DNA of 64,000 nucleotides from Amycolatopsis lurida (GTDB lineage: Bacteria > Actinomycetota > Actinomycetes > Mycobacteriales > Pseudonocardiaceae). A model generated the notes under the pieces. The model was not told where the DNA came from. It searched no databases and worked only from the letters and a program-made list of their open reading frames with translations. The stretch covers positions 124,001 to 188,000 of the forward strand of contig NZ_FNTA01000003.1 of assembly GCF_900105055.1 (NCBI RefSeq), in the 5' to 3' direction. The stretch's first letter is position 1. Each line of letters opens with the position of its first letter. Shown here piece by piece: positions 52,664 to 60,501 of the stretch. The position numbers were made by a program, and so were the translations under genes.

Positions 52664-52897
52664 TCAGGTGAGCAGGTGGTCGAACTCGCCGTTCTTCGCG
52701 CCGAGAACGAAGGCCTTGATCTCGTGCGGTTCGAAAACAAGGACGGGGCTGTTCTCGCCGAGCTTCGAATCGCGCACGCCCACGTAGCCCTTTACGGAGT
52801 CGTTGACTTCGACGCAACCGGCCGAACCGGCGCTGTAGCTCGATTTCCACCAGCCGGAAAGGCCGAGCAGGGTGGGACGAGAAGAATCATTGTTCAT
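52664..52897 (-). CDS. DUF397 domain protein
   Basis: A 77-residue protein with the DUF397 pattern: GWWKSSYSAGSAGCVEVND, VGVRDSKLGENSPVLVFEPHEIKAFV and a short acidic end. DUF397 proteins pair with DUF5753 XRE regulators in actinobacteria, where several act as a regulator and its small antagonist or partner. ATG 52897 lies inside the end of the XRE gene (11-bp overlap), so translation is coupled. Confidence 0.92.
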   Translation of the reverse strand: MNNDSSRPTLLGLSGWWKSSYSAGSAGCVEVNDSVKGYVGVRDSKLGENSPVLVFEPHEIKAFVLGAKNGEFDHLLT

Positions 52898-53756
52898 TGA
52901 GTTCCCTTGCCAAGTTTTGAATGAAAGACCGTGTCCGCCCAGGATGCTCCGCTTGTGCCTGTAGTCGTTCGAATGTACTGCGAAACCGACGCAGGTCTTC
53001 GTTGTCCTCGTAATAGAGGCCTTCGCGTCGATTCTCGACGTACACGGTTCCTGGATCACCGCCGAATTCGGACGGGTAGTCCAAAAGAATGAACATGCCG
53101 TCCGAGGCGCCGTGGGCGCCCGCGGTGAAGGGAAGCACTTGAATGTCGATGTTCGGCCGTTCCGACAGCTCCATCAAGTGCTCCAGCTGATCACGCATGA
53201 CCGCCGGTCCGCCTACCTGGCGGCGCAGGACGCTCTCGTCCAGGATCGACCAGATATGCGGTGCATCCCCAGGGCGGTCCAATATTTCTTGGCGCGCCAT
53301 CCGCAAATCGACCATGGTCTCGAGTTCGGCCTTGTTGTTCCAGCGTCGACCTTCTCGCATGATGGCGAGCGCGTAGTCGCGGGTCTGGAACAAACCGGGC
53401 AGTACGACCAGGTCGACGGTGCTGATCCGGGCGGCACCGGTTTCCAGGCCCAAATAGAGGTTGAACCACTCGAATACCCCGTGGTCGAAGTTGATCCACC
53501 AATCCCGCCCGCGTTTCGCCCGTTTGATCAGGTCACGGAAGAACGGCGCCCGCTCGGGCACCCCGTAGTAATCGAGCAGAACTTCCAGGTCGGCGGGTGC
53601 CGGCAGATTTCGCGAGGTTTCGATATGTGCGATGACCGTCGTGGCCTTGCCGATGCGCTCGGCCGCGGCGGCCCGGTCGTAGCCCGCCGCTTCCCGGAGG
53701 CGCTTCATCTCGAGCGCGATCCAGCGCTTGATGGCGGTGGGGGTCAGCGTGCCCAC
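52887..53756 (-). CDS. XRE family regulator with DUF5753 domain
   Basis: A 289-residue regulator. The helix-turn-helix lies at about 15-70 (IALEMKRLREAAGYDRAAAAERIG, then TTVIAHIETSRNLP). The DUF5753 domain follows at about 95-280, with VVLPGLFQTRDYALAIM, IDIQVLPFTAGAHGASDGMFILLD and TVYVENRREGLYYED. GTG 53756 follows AGGAGG. It overlaps its DUF397 partner. Upstream, on the divergent side, lie the 15-bp-spaced repeats that precede the peptide/ThiF operon, which makes it a candidate controller of that operon. Confidence 0.92.
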   Translation of the reverse strand: MGTLTPTAIKRWIALEMKRLREAAGYDRAAAAERIGKATTVIAHIETSRNLPAPADLEVLLDYYGVPERAPFFRDLIKRAKRGRDWWINFDHGVFEWFNLYLGLETGAARISTVDLVVLPGLFQTRDYALAIMREGRRWNNKAELETMVDLRMARQEILDRPGDAPHIWSILDESVLRRQVGGPAVMRDQLEHLMELSERPNIDIQVLPFTAGAHGASDGMFILLDYPSEFGGDPGTVYVENRREGLYYEDNEDLRRFRSTFERLQAQAEHPGRTRSFIQNLARELNEQ

Positions 53757-53851
53757 GAACTGACCACCTCCTCAGTGTTTCGTCACGGAAAGTGACCCCA
53801 GTATCACCCGTATAGCGCAGAGTGTGCCAGTAGACGGTAGTGAATGTATAG

Positions 53852-53896
53852 CTCTACATTTAAGCCCTCTACATCAGGGCACTCTACATTGTAGAG
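53852..53896. promoter_or_regulatory. Three CTCTACAT iterons plus palindrome
   Basis: CTCTACAT occurs at 53852, 53867 and 53882, exactly 15 bp apart. The last copy is part of the palindrome CTCTACA-T-TGTAGAG (53882-53896). The array lies between the divergent XRE gene and the peptide/ThiF operon and is likely a regulator binding site. Confidence 0.8.
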
Positions 53897-53944
53897 CTGA
53901 ACTCGCCACCGGGCGGGTCGAAACACGGGAGGGAGGCGGACGCG

Positions 53945-54076
53945 ATGGGTGAGGCCGCGGTTGTCCGGCTCGCTCCCGGCTGGTCGGGGGAGAGGGGGTG
54001 TCCGGCGATGATCGAGATCGTGATGGTGGAGCGTGCTGACGCGATCCGCCACGTCTACAGCGGAGACAACGGTTGA
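53945..54076 (+). CDS. 43-residue peptide, candidate ThiF substrate
   Basis: A short ORF just ahead of the RRE-ThiF gene. ATG 53945 follows GGGAGGGAGG and the stop is 16 bp before the ThiF start. The peptide begins MGEAAVVRLAPGWSGERG, has one Cys, and ends in IRHVYSGDNG. An internal ATG (54008) could give a 22-residue form beginning MIEIVMVERAD. No known precursor family was recognised. Its position makes it the best candidate substrate for the adjacent enzyme, but a leader ORF with no protein function is possible. Confidence 0.5.
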   Translation: MGEAAVVRLAPGWSGERGCPAMIEIVMVERADAIRHVYSGDNG

Positions 54077-54092
54077 CCGAGGAGGGGTTCCG

Positions 54093-55190
54093 GTGCGTCC
54101 ACGTATCAAAGACGAACATCGCCCGGTCCGGTTCGGCGACGGTTGGATCCGGATCGGCGGGGAGGTGTTCGGCATCGCCGCCGAGTTGAGGGACTCGGAC
54201 GGTGCCGTGTGGGCGTTACTGGAACTCCTCGACGGAACTCGAACAGTGAGCCAGGTCGTCGCCGACCTGGCTCGTCTGATTCCCGGCACCTCTCCCGAAG
54301 ACGTCACCGACGCCATCGAAAAGCTCGCCGAACTCGGGTATGTCGAGAACGCCGACGAGCCGACTTGTATCGCGCTGACCGAGCGGCAACTCGAACGTCA
54401 TTCGAGAAGCAGGTCGCTGTACCGGTGGATCGATCTGACACGAAGAACGTCGAGCTGGGACTTCCAGGTCCTCCTGGCCCGGGCGCGGGTCGTGCTGGTC
54501 GGTGTGGGCGGCGTCGGGTGCACGGCGGCCTTGAGCCTGGTCATGTCCGGGGTGGGGCGGCTGCACTGTGTCGAACCCGACTTGGTCGAGCTTTCCAATC
54601 TGGGCCGCCAGATCCTTTACACCGAAGAACATCTGGGGCTGCCGAAGGTGGACGTGGCGGTGGAAAGGTTGCGTGCGGCCAATTCGGACGTCGAGGTCAC
54701 CGGGGAGCCGACGCGGATCGAAAACGCGGCTTCGCTGCGGAGGCTGGCCGCCGGCTGTGACGTCTTGATCATGACCGCCGATCATCCCCCGGAGATCCGG
54801 ACCTGGACCAACCAGGCGTGCGCCGCGACCGGCACGCCCTGGGTGTACGGGGGTTACCACGGCCCGCAGGTCAACCTGGGTGTCTACCGCCCGGGCGCGG
54901 GGCCGTGCTACGAGTGCGCACGGCTCGCCGAGCGTGATCGCGACGCGGCGCGGCCGCCGCTGGCGACGTGGCGTCCGGCCGCGAGCATCCCGGCGCACGC
55001 GGCCAATGCGGTGACAGCCGGTGTCGCGGGCAATCTGGTCGCACACGCGGTGATGCGCCTGATCACCAACGCGCCGAAGCTCGCGCTGAACTGTCAGTAC
55101 GGCTTCAGCCTCGCGACAATGGACCACAGTTTCGTGACCAGCTTGGAACGGTCGCACGCGGAGTGCGGGACGTGCCTGGCCGCCGGGTGA
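54093..55190 (+). CDS. ThiF/MoeB family adenylyltransferase with N-terminal PqqD/RRE-like domain
   Basis: A 365-residue E1-like enzyme. Residues 1-88 resemble a PqqD-type RiPP recognition element: IRIGGEVFGIAAEL, ALLELLDGTRTVSQVVADL and DAIEKLAELGYVE. The ThiF domain follows with the ATP motif LVGVGGVGCTAA (137-142), Asp163, SNLGRQ (Arg172) and Lys185. Zinc is held by Cys272/Cys275 (CYEC) and Cys358/Cys361 (CGTC). Such enzymes adenylate a carboxyl group, for example a peptide C-terminus in MccB or residues in TOMM partners. GTG 54093 follows GAGGAGG. No YcaO gene adjoins it, so a MccB-like reaction is the simplest reading. Confidence 0.87.
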   Translation: MRPRIKDEHRPVRFGDGWIRIGGEVFGIAAELRDSDGAVWALLELLDGTRTVSQVVADLARLIPGTSPEDVTDAIEKLAELGYVENADEPTCIALTERQLERHSRSRSLYRWIDLTRRTSSWDFQVLLARARVVLVGVGGVGCTAALSLVMSGVGRLHCVEPDLVELSNLGRQILYTEEHLGLPKVDVAVERLRAANSDVEVTGEPTRIENAASLRRLAAGCDVLIMTADHPPEIRTWTNQACAATGTPWVYGGYHGPQVNLGVYRPGAGPCYECARLAERDRDAARPPLATWRPAASIPAHAANAVTAGVAGNLVAHAVMRLITNAPKLALNCQYGFSLATMDHSFVTSLERSHAECGTCLAAG

Positions 55191-55195
55191 TCGAG

Positions 55196-56068
55196 TCAGG
55201 CGTCCTCGGCCAGTCGTCGTGACACGCTCTGGATCAGCCGGGCCGCCGCGTCACCGGACAGCGCTTCGGTGTGCAGCGTGCCGAACATGTGCTCGTACAA
55301 GGCGATCTCCTCCGGATCCCTGATCAAGTGCTCGCCTGCGAACAGTTCCACCACGACGAGTTCGGCGTCGTAGATGCGGAATCCGTGCAGCGGGGCGATC
55401 GGCATGGCCTTGTTGAACGGAAGGATCCGCAGGTCGACAGTGCGCAGGCCGGCCAGTGACTGGAGCCGGTCCAGCTGGCCGAGCTGAGTGTCGAGGTCAC
55501 CTATCCGGATCCAGAGGGCGGCCTCGCCGATCACCAGCGGCAACGCCTTGCCGGGGTCGTGCAGTTGTGCTTGCCGTTCGATCCGAATGGCCACCATGCG
55601 TTCGATGTCGGCCTCCGCGGCGCCTCCCGTGCGTACCGGACCGGAGGGGAGTGCGAGCAATTCCCGCATGAAGCCGGGTGTCTGCACCAGTCCGGGAAGC
55701 AGTGCCGGTTGAAACGTGGCGACACGGCTCGCGCGCTGCTCGAGTGCGAGGACGGACCGCTGTTTGGTGGCGGCTCCGCCCGGCTTGCGGAACTCGTCAA
55801 GGAACGACACCGATTCCACTCGGGCACGTTTGAGCAGTTCGCGAATCGAGTCCTTTTGATCGTCGGCGTCCGCCGCGGTGAGCCAGTCGGTGATGTCGTC
55901 ACCGGTCGGGAACTGGACGCCGGTTTCGATCTTGGACACTCGTGATTGGGGCCAGCCCAGGCTTTTGGCGAACTGATTGCCGGACAGGCCGGTGGCCGCC
56001 CGGAGCTCGCGGAGTCTCGTGGCGAGCCGGACGCGGTCGGAGCCGTGATGAGGCGGCGACGTGGGCAT
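55196..56068 (-). CDS. XRE family regulator with DUF5753 domain
   Basis: A 290-residue regulator. The helix-turn-helix lies at about 15-65 (LATRLRELRAATGLSGNQFAKSLGWPQSRVSKIETGVQFP). DUF5753 follows (ALLPGLVQTPGFMRELLAL; VDLRILPFNKAMPIAPLHGFRIYD; VVVELFAGEHLIRDPEEI). It is convergent with ThiF, with a 5-bp gap. ATG 56068. The upstream region carries CGAATAG repeats, likely its own operator. It has no adjoining DUF397 gene, but a small single-helix protein gene lies divergent. Confidence 0.92.
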   Translation of the reverse strand: MPTSPPHHGSDRVRLATRLRELRAATGLSGNQFAKSLGWPQSRVSKIETGVQFPTGDDITDWLTAADADDQKDSIRELLKRARVESVSFLDEFRKPGGAATKQRSVLALEQRASRVATFQPALLPGLVQTPGFMRELLALPSGPVRTGGAAEADIERMVAIRIERQAQLHDPGKALPLVIGEAALWIRIGDLDTQLGQLDRLQSLAGLRTVDLRILPFNKAMPIAPLHGFRIYDAELVVVELFAGEHLIRDPEEIALYEHMFGTLHTEALSGDAAARLIQSVSRRLAEDA

Positions 56069-56148
56069 GATCTTCTTTCGCGGGGTCGAGGCGAAGCGGA
56101 GCTGCTGCTCGGTGCGTGATCATGCTACTCCCACGCAGCGCTAGAGCG

Positions 56149-56196
56149 CGAATAGTACACGAATAGACGCATCAGTTGAGCATAGCTGGCGAATAG
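56149..56196. promoter_or_regulatory. Three CGAATAG direct repeats
   Basis: CGAATAG occurs at 56149, 56160 and 56190, spaced 11 and 30 bp, near one and three helical turns. It lies in the divergent promoter between the second XRE gene and the small gene at 56236. Confidence 0.65.
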
Positions 56197-56235
56197 AATC
56201 GAGCGAGATGAAGTGGCCGGACAAGGGGAGGGCCG

Positions 56236-56436
56236 ATGTTCGCCAACTGGATCCAGATCGCCGAACTCGCACTGCTGCCACTGGGCTTGGGAATCGGCTA
56301 TGCGGCGGGACGGACCTGCCACCGGGAGGAGCGGGCATCCTTCCGTGAGGGGGTCACGATCACCCATCCCGGCTTGGTCGCCGAATATCAGCGCCCGGTC
56401 CCGGACGTGGGGGCCGGCTGGAGATCTGCCCGGTAG
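56236..56436 (+). CDS. Small single-helix hypothetical protein
   Basis: A 66-residue protein with one predicted membrane helix near the N-terminus (IAELALLPLGLGIGYAAG), one Cys right after it, and a soluble basic tail of about 38 residues. ATG 56236 has GGGGAGGG six bases upstream. It is divergent from the second XRE regulator gene and ends before a 14-bp hairpin. No family recognised. Its placement opposite the regulator suggests shared control. Confidence 0.65.
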   Translation: MFANWIQIAELALLPLGLGIGYAAGRTCHREERASFREGVTITHPGLVAEYQRPVPDVGAGWRSAR

Positions 56437-56492
56437 GCCGAACCCAGGGGAGGGGGCACCTCATACGGGTCGAGCCTCCGGGTGGGGGAGGG

Positions 56493-56532
56493 CGACGGCA
56501 GGCCCCGAAACCCGCGCCGGGGCCTGCCGTCG
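56493..56532 (+). terminator. Terminator hairpin after the small gene
   Basis: Perfect 14-bp arms (56493-56506 and 56519-56532; core CGACGGCAGGCCCC) with a 12-base loop lie 57 bp after the stop at 56436. Confidence 0.8.
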
Positions 56533-56551
56533 ACGCCCTTGCCGTGTAGAG

Positions 56552-56569
56552 GTGTATAACGCCCTATTC
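56552..56569. repeat. GTGTATAACGNCCTATAC-like motif, copy 3
   Basis: GTGTATAACGCCCTATTC differs from the other copies mainly at the penultimate base. It lies about 80 bp upstream of the SWIM gene. Confidence 0.55.
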
Positions 56570-56650
56570 GACTTGGCGTCGAACAAGATCATTTCAACCG
56601 ATTCGAAAAAACCCGCAGAGACTGTCGAACCTCCTGGTTAGGGTTTCCCG

Positions 56651-57784
56651 GTGATCACCGAGGTCTTGCTGGAACAGGCCGAAGAGGACGTTCGGACGCC
56701 TGTGCTCTTCGAGGGTTTTCTGGAACCCGGGGCACAGGCGGCCCAGTCGCTGCTCGTGCTGGGGAAGGTCGCCCGCATCCGGTTCTGGATGCCACCGTCC
56801 ATGGTGAACCGGCTCATCGCCGAGTCCGATCCGGTGTTCACCGCGGACGGGACGACGCTGCGTGCGGAGGCCTTTTCTCCATGTTGCGGCGTGTACGCCA
56901 GGCTCGACCTGCCGGACGTGGGAGATCTCGGCGAAGGCTGTACGAACGTCGACCTGTCCGACGCGACGCGGACTGTCCTCGCAGGGGTCGTGGCCCAAGA
57001 CCCTCTGCATCTGACCGTTCGTGGTGAGGGAATCCGCCTCCGCACGCTTGACGGGCAGAACGACGAGTCGCAGGTGCCGCTGCCGGATCGGTGGGTGGCG
57101 GGGTTCGCCGAAGTCGCCGCTGTCACGAAGGGCGCGGTGGAGAAGGCGAACCTGGACAAGGCGGAGACACGGAACTTCCTGAGGCGGATTCCGACCGTTG
57201 TCGGCAGGTCGTGGGCAGTTGTGTCCGGCCGCGGGCTCAGGATGACGTCGCGGCCGGGGCGCGACTCGATTCCGGCGACCGGACTGCATCGGCTGCGAGT
57301 GATCGAGCCGCTGATCCGGTTCGCCCAAGGGTTGACCGTCTACACGCGACCGGACAGCGAGGTCGCGACCTGGGTGCTGCGGCTGGAACGCGCGCGATTC
57401 ACTGTCACGCTGTCCCCGGAGCCGTCTCGTGGCTTTTCGGGAGAAGGCGGCTGGCTGAACTCGCTTGCCGCCGGTCTCGAAGCACCGGAGCCGGTCCATG
57501 GTCGCGCCGGTCACGACGTCGTCGACGGCACGTGGTTTCCGCGCGAACTCCCGAGCGGGAACGCTCCGGCGAACGGCCGTCTGGCGAAGGCCCGCGAGCT
57601 CGTCGCCGCCGGAGCTGTCCGCTTGTTGCCCGGCGGTGGCTACGAGATCACGCGCGGCGCTTCTGTGCAGCGCGTCCGGCTTTCCCCGGCCGGGTGCACG
57701 TGTGCGTGGTGGGCCAAGCACCAGGAGACCCGGGGCCCGTGTTCGCACGTCCTGGCAGCCCGGATGTCATCGGCGGAGCCGTGA
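56651..57784 (+). CDS. SWIM zinc finger protein
   Basis: A 377-residue protein ending in a SWIM motif, CTCAWWAKHQETRGPCSHVLAA (CxC-Xn-CxH, about 350-371). The first 330 residues form a beta-rich region without clear motifs, including VLGKVARIRFWMPPSMVNRL and WAVVSGRGLRM. SWIM domains bind DNA or proteins. It converges with and overlaps by 18 bp the DUF6493 gene. SWIM and DUF6493-type genes often neighbour each other in actinobacteria. GTG 56651 start. Confidence 0.82.
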   Translation: MITEVLLEQAEEDVRTPVLFEGFLEPGAQAAQSLLVLGKVARIRFWMPPSMVNRLIAESDPVFTADGTTLRAEAFSPCCGVYARLDLPDVGDLGEGCTNVDLSDATRTVLAGVVAQDPLHLTVRGEGIRLRTLDGQNDESQVPLPDRWVAGFAEVAAVTKGAVEKANLDKAETRNFLRRIPTVVGRSWAVVSGRGLRMTSRPGRDSIPATGLHRLRVIEPLIRFAQGLTVYTRPDSEVATWVLRLERARFTVTLSPEPSRGFSGEGGWLNSLAAGLEAPEPVHGRAGHDVVDGTWFPRELPSGNAPANGRLAKARELVAAGAVRLLPGGGYEITRGASVQRVRLSPAGCTCAWWAKHQETRGPCSHVLAARMSSAEP

Positions 57785-60214
57785 CGCCGCCTTCGCCGCT
57801 TTCGAACTGCCTTTGAAACCCGCCAGCCAATCCTTCGTTTCGGCGCTGATCGTGCCGGCCCCGCGTTCGACGAGGTCCGCGGCGAGTTCCAGGAGCGCGA
57901 AGACACCGCGATGGGAGTGCTCCAGCTTCGGCAGCAAAGTGTCCAGTGTGGACAGAACTGCCACGGGATGTTCGTTCGCGATGATCGACAGCCGTGGAGC
58001 CAGCCGGGTCGCGACGAGAGTGGGGCCGAGCGTTCCCAATGCCGCGCCGAGCGCCCGGGGGCCGAGCAATCGGCGGTCGAGAAGAGTCAGCACGGCGTCC
58101 GTGCCCAGCTGTACGGCGGTGGGGCGTTTCAGCGCGAGGGTGATTGCTAGGAGCATCGTGCCGGGGAAGCCCGGGATCGAGGGGCTGTCCAGGATCGGGG
58201 GCAGTGCGGCCTTCTCCACGGGATGGCCGAATTCGGTGTCGTTGGAGAACAGGTTTTCGGCGACGGCGGCTTCCAAGTGGTCCCGGTCGTAAGGCGAGGC
58301 GACCGCTTCATGGCATTCGGTGAAGCCGAGCCACTCGGGGGCCGGGCCCTCGAAAAGTATGCCCAGCCAGGGAGCTTTCGGAGAGACCGCTTCCGGGGCC
58401 GGTCGGATGTCCAATGAGGTGAGGCCGTAGTCGTCGAGACCGGTTGTCGCCGTCCAGGCAAGCGGCGGTCCGGGTTCGCCGCGGAGCGCGGCGGCGGGGT
58501 CGGCGGATCTCGGGTGCCGGGCGCGGGCGGCGGCTAGGGCGATCCAGCCGGCTTCTTCGATGGGCGGTCCGCCGATGGCATAGCGGATGCTGTCGGCATA
58601 CGGCCCGGTGAGTTCCGAGGCGAGCGCGAGAGCTGCTGGCCGGGTGTCCGGAGCGAGCCGGAGGAGGGCGTCGACCACGTCGTCTTCCGCCGCGTCGGGG
58701 TGGTCGAGCATGCGGGAGACGAACACGACGGGATCGAGCCAGCCGCCTTGGTGGGTGGCAGCGGAGACGGGGGTGGCGGTGCCTTCGAGCAGGGCGGTGA
58801 CCCGGTGGTGGAGCGGGCGTCGCCAGCCGTCGACCTCGGGCGGGTGCGTCACGTCGCGGCCGGTGAGGCCGAGGACGAGGGTGGCGATCATCTTCGGCAC
58901 GGCCGCGCTGTACCTCTGGTCGGTGATTCTGGTGGCGCGTTTCACCAGTGGTTTGAGGGCGTCCTGGAGTTCGCCCGCGACACGGTGGGCGCCTTCGAGA
59001 GCTGCCAGGAGAAGGTCGGCCTGGTCAGGGTCGGCCAGCAGGGAGGAGAGGGCTTCCGCGACCGCGGCCGGGGTGTCGGGGATTTCGAGCGGGATGGTCA
59101 AGGTCTTGCGCTGGTCCCACGGTGGCCGTGTGGGTTCCGGGTATTCGGCGGCCTCGATGGCGGGTGCCTCGTCGGGGGTGACGCCGAGCCGGGCGACGGC
59201 GACGGCGCGGACGCCGGAGGCCTCGTGGGTGAGTGCCGCTTCGAAGACCTCGTCGGCGAGATCGCTGAGTTCGGGCCGCCGGTCGGCGATGCGGCCGGCG
59301 AGTTTGAGCGCGAGTCCGGCGGTGGCCGCGCCGCGTCCGCCCGCTGCCGCGGGGAGGTGCTGGAGTGCGACTTCGTCGTCGAGTGTGCCTCTTTTGTCCA
59401 CAAGGGACAGTGCTTTGACGGCGAAGGAGACGGTGCGCGGGAGGCCGCTTCCGCACAGCCGGGCGTAGCGGTGTTGTGCCTTCGTGCGCTCGTCCGGGGT
59501 TGGGGCGAGTGCTTCGTGGAGCGCGGCGTACCACTGGGCACGGAAGGCGGCGAAGTCGCGGGCGAGGATGTCGAGGGTGAGGTCGAGCAGTCTGGTTCGG
59601 TCGATTTCGCCGGTCTCGGTGAGTTCGAGCAGCGCGGTCGACCACTTGTCCTCGTCGCGGACGTACTTGTCGAAGGCGGCGAAGCTGGCGTCTCCGTTGC
59701 CTTCTATCGCGAGCAGTTCCCAGAGTTCGGTGAGGGCTTCCGGTTCGGTCCGGAGCCGCTGGGCCAGGGGTTCGCCGCGAAAACGTCCGGCCCAGCGGAA
59801 CCAGCCGGCGTGGTACTCCGGTGTCCGGATGGGTTCGAGGTCGCCGTCGAGGATCATGCGGCGGATGGCTTCCCACGCGGTCTGGTGGCCGATCATGCGA
59901 AGGGCGATGGTCTTGCGTTCGGCGAGTGGCCGGTCTTGCAGGACGCGTTCGAGGATCGTGGGTGAGGCGATCCAGAGTTTGCGGAGCAGGGGGTCGCTTG
60001 CGGGGAGGACGGCCCAGAGCGCGGTGGCGGCTTGCTGACCCCTGAGCGGGTTGCGGACGCCGTAGGTGTTGGGCTCGATCTCGATGAACTCGCTGCTGTC
60101 CTTGAACGCGGCCAGGAGTTCGGGGATGAGGGCTTTCCGCTCGGCGCGGGAGAGCTGGAGGGTGCGGGTGAGGACTTCCGAGGGCTGGCCGGTGAGGAGC
60201 GCGTTCAGCTGCAC
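57767..60214 (-). CDS. DUF6493-like large helical repeat protein
   Basis: An 815-residue cytosolic protein, almost all alpha-helical, with HEAT-like repeats: LFVDKRGTL-type helices such as RTVSFAVKALSLVDKRGTLDD, FEAALTHEASGVRAVAVARL and a long C-terminal array. The N-terminus is QLNALLTGQPSEVLTRTLQL. It fits the DUF6493 group, of unknown function. The GTG start is at 60214. Its 3-prime end overlaps the SWIM gene tail to tail, so the two transcripts are antisense at their ends. Confidence 0.75.
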   Translation of the reverse strand: MQLNALLTGQPSEVLTRTLQLSRAERKALIPELLAAFKDSSEFIEIEPNTYGVRNPLRGQQAATALWAVLPASDPLLRKLWIASPTILERVLQDRPLAERKTIALRMIGHQTAWEAIRRMILDGDLEPIRTPEYHAGWFRWAGRFRGEPLAQRLRTEPEALTELWELLAIEGNGDASFAAFDKYVRDEDKWSTALLELTETGEIDRTRLLDLTLDILARDFAAFRAQWYAALHEALAPTPDERTKAQHRYARLCGSGLPRTVSFAVKALSLVDKRGTLDDEVALQHLPAAAGGRGAATAGLALKLAGRIADRRPELSDLADEVFEAALTHEASGVRAVAVARLGVTPDEAPAIEAAEYPEPTRPPWDQRKTLTIPLEIPDTPAAVAEALSSLLADPDQADLLLAALEGAHRVAGELQDALKPLVKRATRITDQRYSAAVPKMIATLVLGLTGRDVTHPPEVDGWRRPLHHRVTALLEGTATPVSAATHQGGWLDPVVFVSRMLDHPDAAEDDVVDALLRLAPDTRPAALALASELTGPYADSIRYAIGGPPIEEAGWIALAAARARHPRSADPAAALRGEPGPPLAWTATTGLDDYGLTSLDIRPAPEAVSPKAPWLGILFEGPAPEWLGFTECHEAVASPYDRDHLEAAVAENLFSNDTEFGHPVEKAALPPILDSPSIPGFPGTMLLAITLALKRPTAVQLGTDAVLTLLDRRLLGPRALGAALGTLGPTLVATRLAPRLSIIANEHPVAVLSTLDTLLPKLEHSHRGVFALLELAADLVERGAGTISAETKDWLAGFKGSSKAAKAASRLRR

Positions 60215-60306
60215 GGGGCCAACTTAGCGGCCTGCCGGTCTCGTACGTGGTAAGTGCCGTTGTCTTGGGCACTTTCCGGTTCCTGGAGGGGCGCACGTGG
60301 CGATGA

Positions 60307-60369
60307 CCCAGTCCGTGAAGGCCTCCTTGAGGGACTCTAGGTTCCTCAAGGAGGCCTTCACGGACTGGG
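60307..60369. repeat. Long perfect inverted repeat, 26-bp arms
   Basis: Arms 60307-60332 and 60344-60369 pair perfectly (core GTGAAGGCCTCCTTGAGG) around an 11-base loop. It lies upstream of the DUF6493 gene and past the imine-reductase-like gene end, so it is 130 bp from the nearer stop. It is the longest member of the GTGAAGG family here. Confidence 0.88.
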
Positions 60370-60501
60370 CGGGGGATCGACCTTGCCGCTGTCGGGTCCG
60401 GTACCGGCGACTTAACGTGACTGTCCGGACGACACGGCCGCGTGGCCGCTGGTCAGTGCGGCGCAGAAGCTCGGGATGGGGCCGGGGCGGCAGTTCCGCT
60501 C

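Noticed and set aside
52664..56436. Integrated mobile element
   Set aside because: No integrase, transposase, tRNA target or direct attachment repeats were seen at the edges of the XRE/ThiF island, so transfer cannot be claimed from sequence alone.
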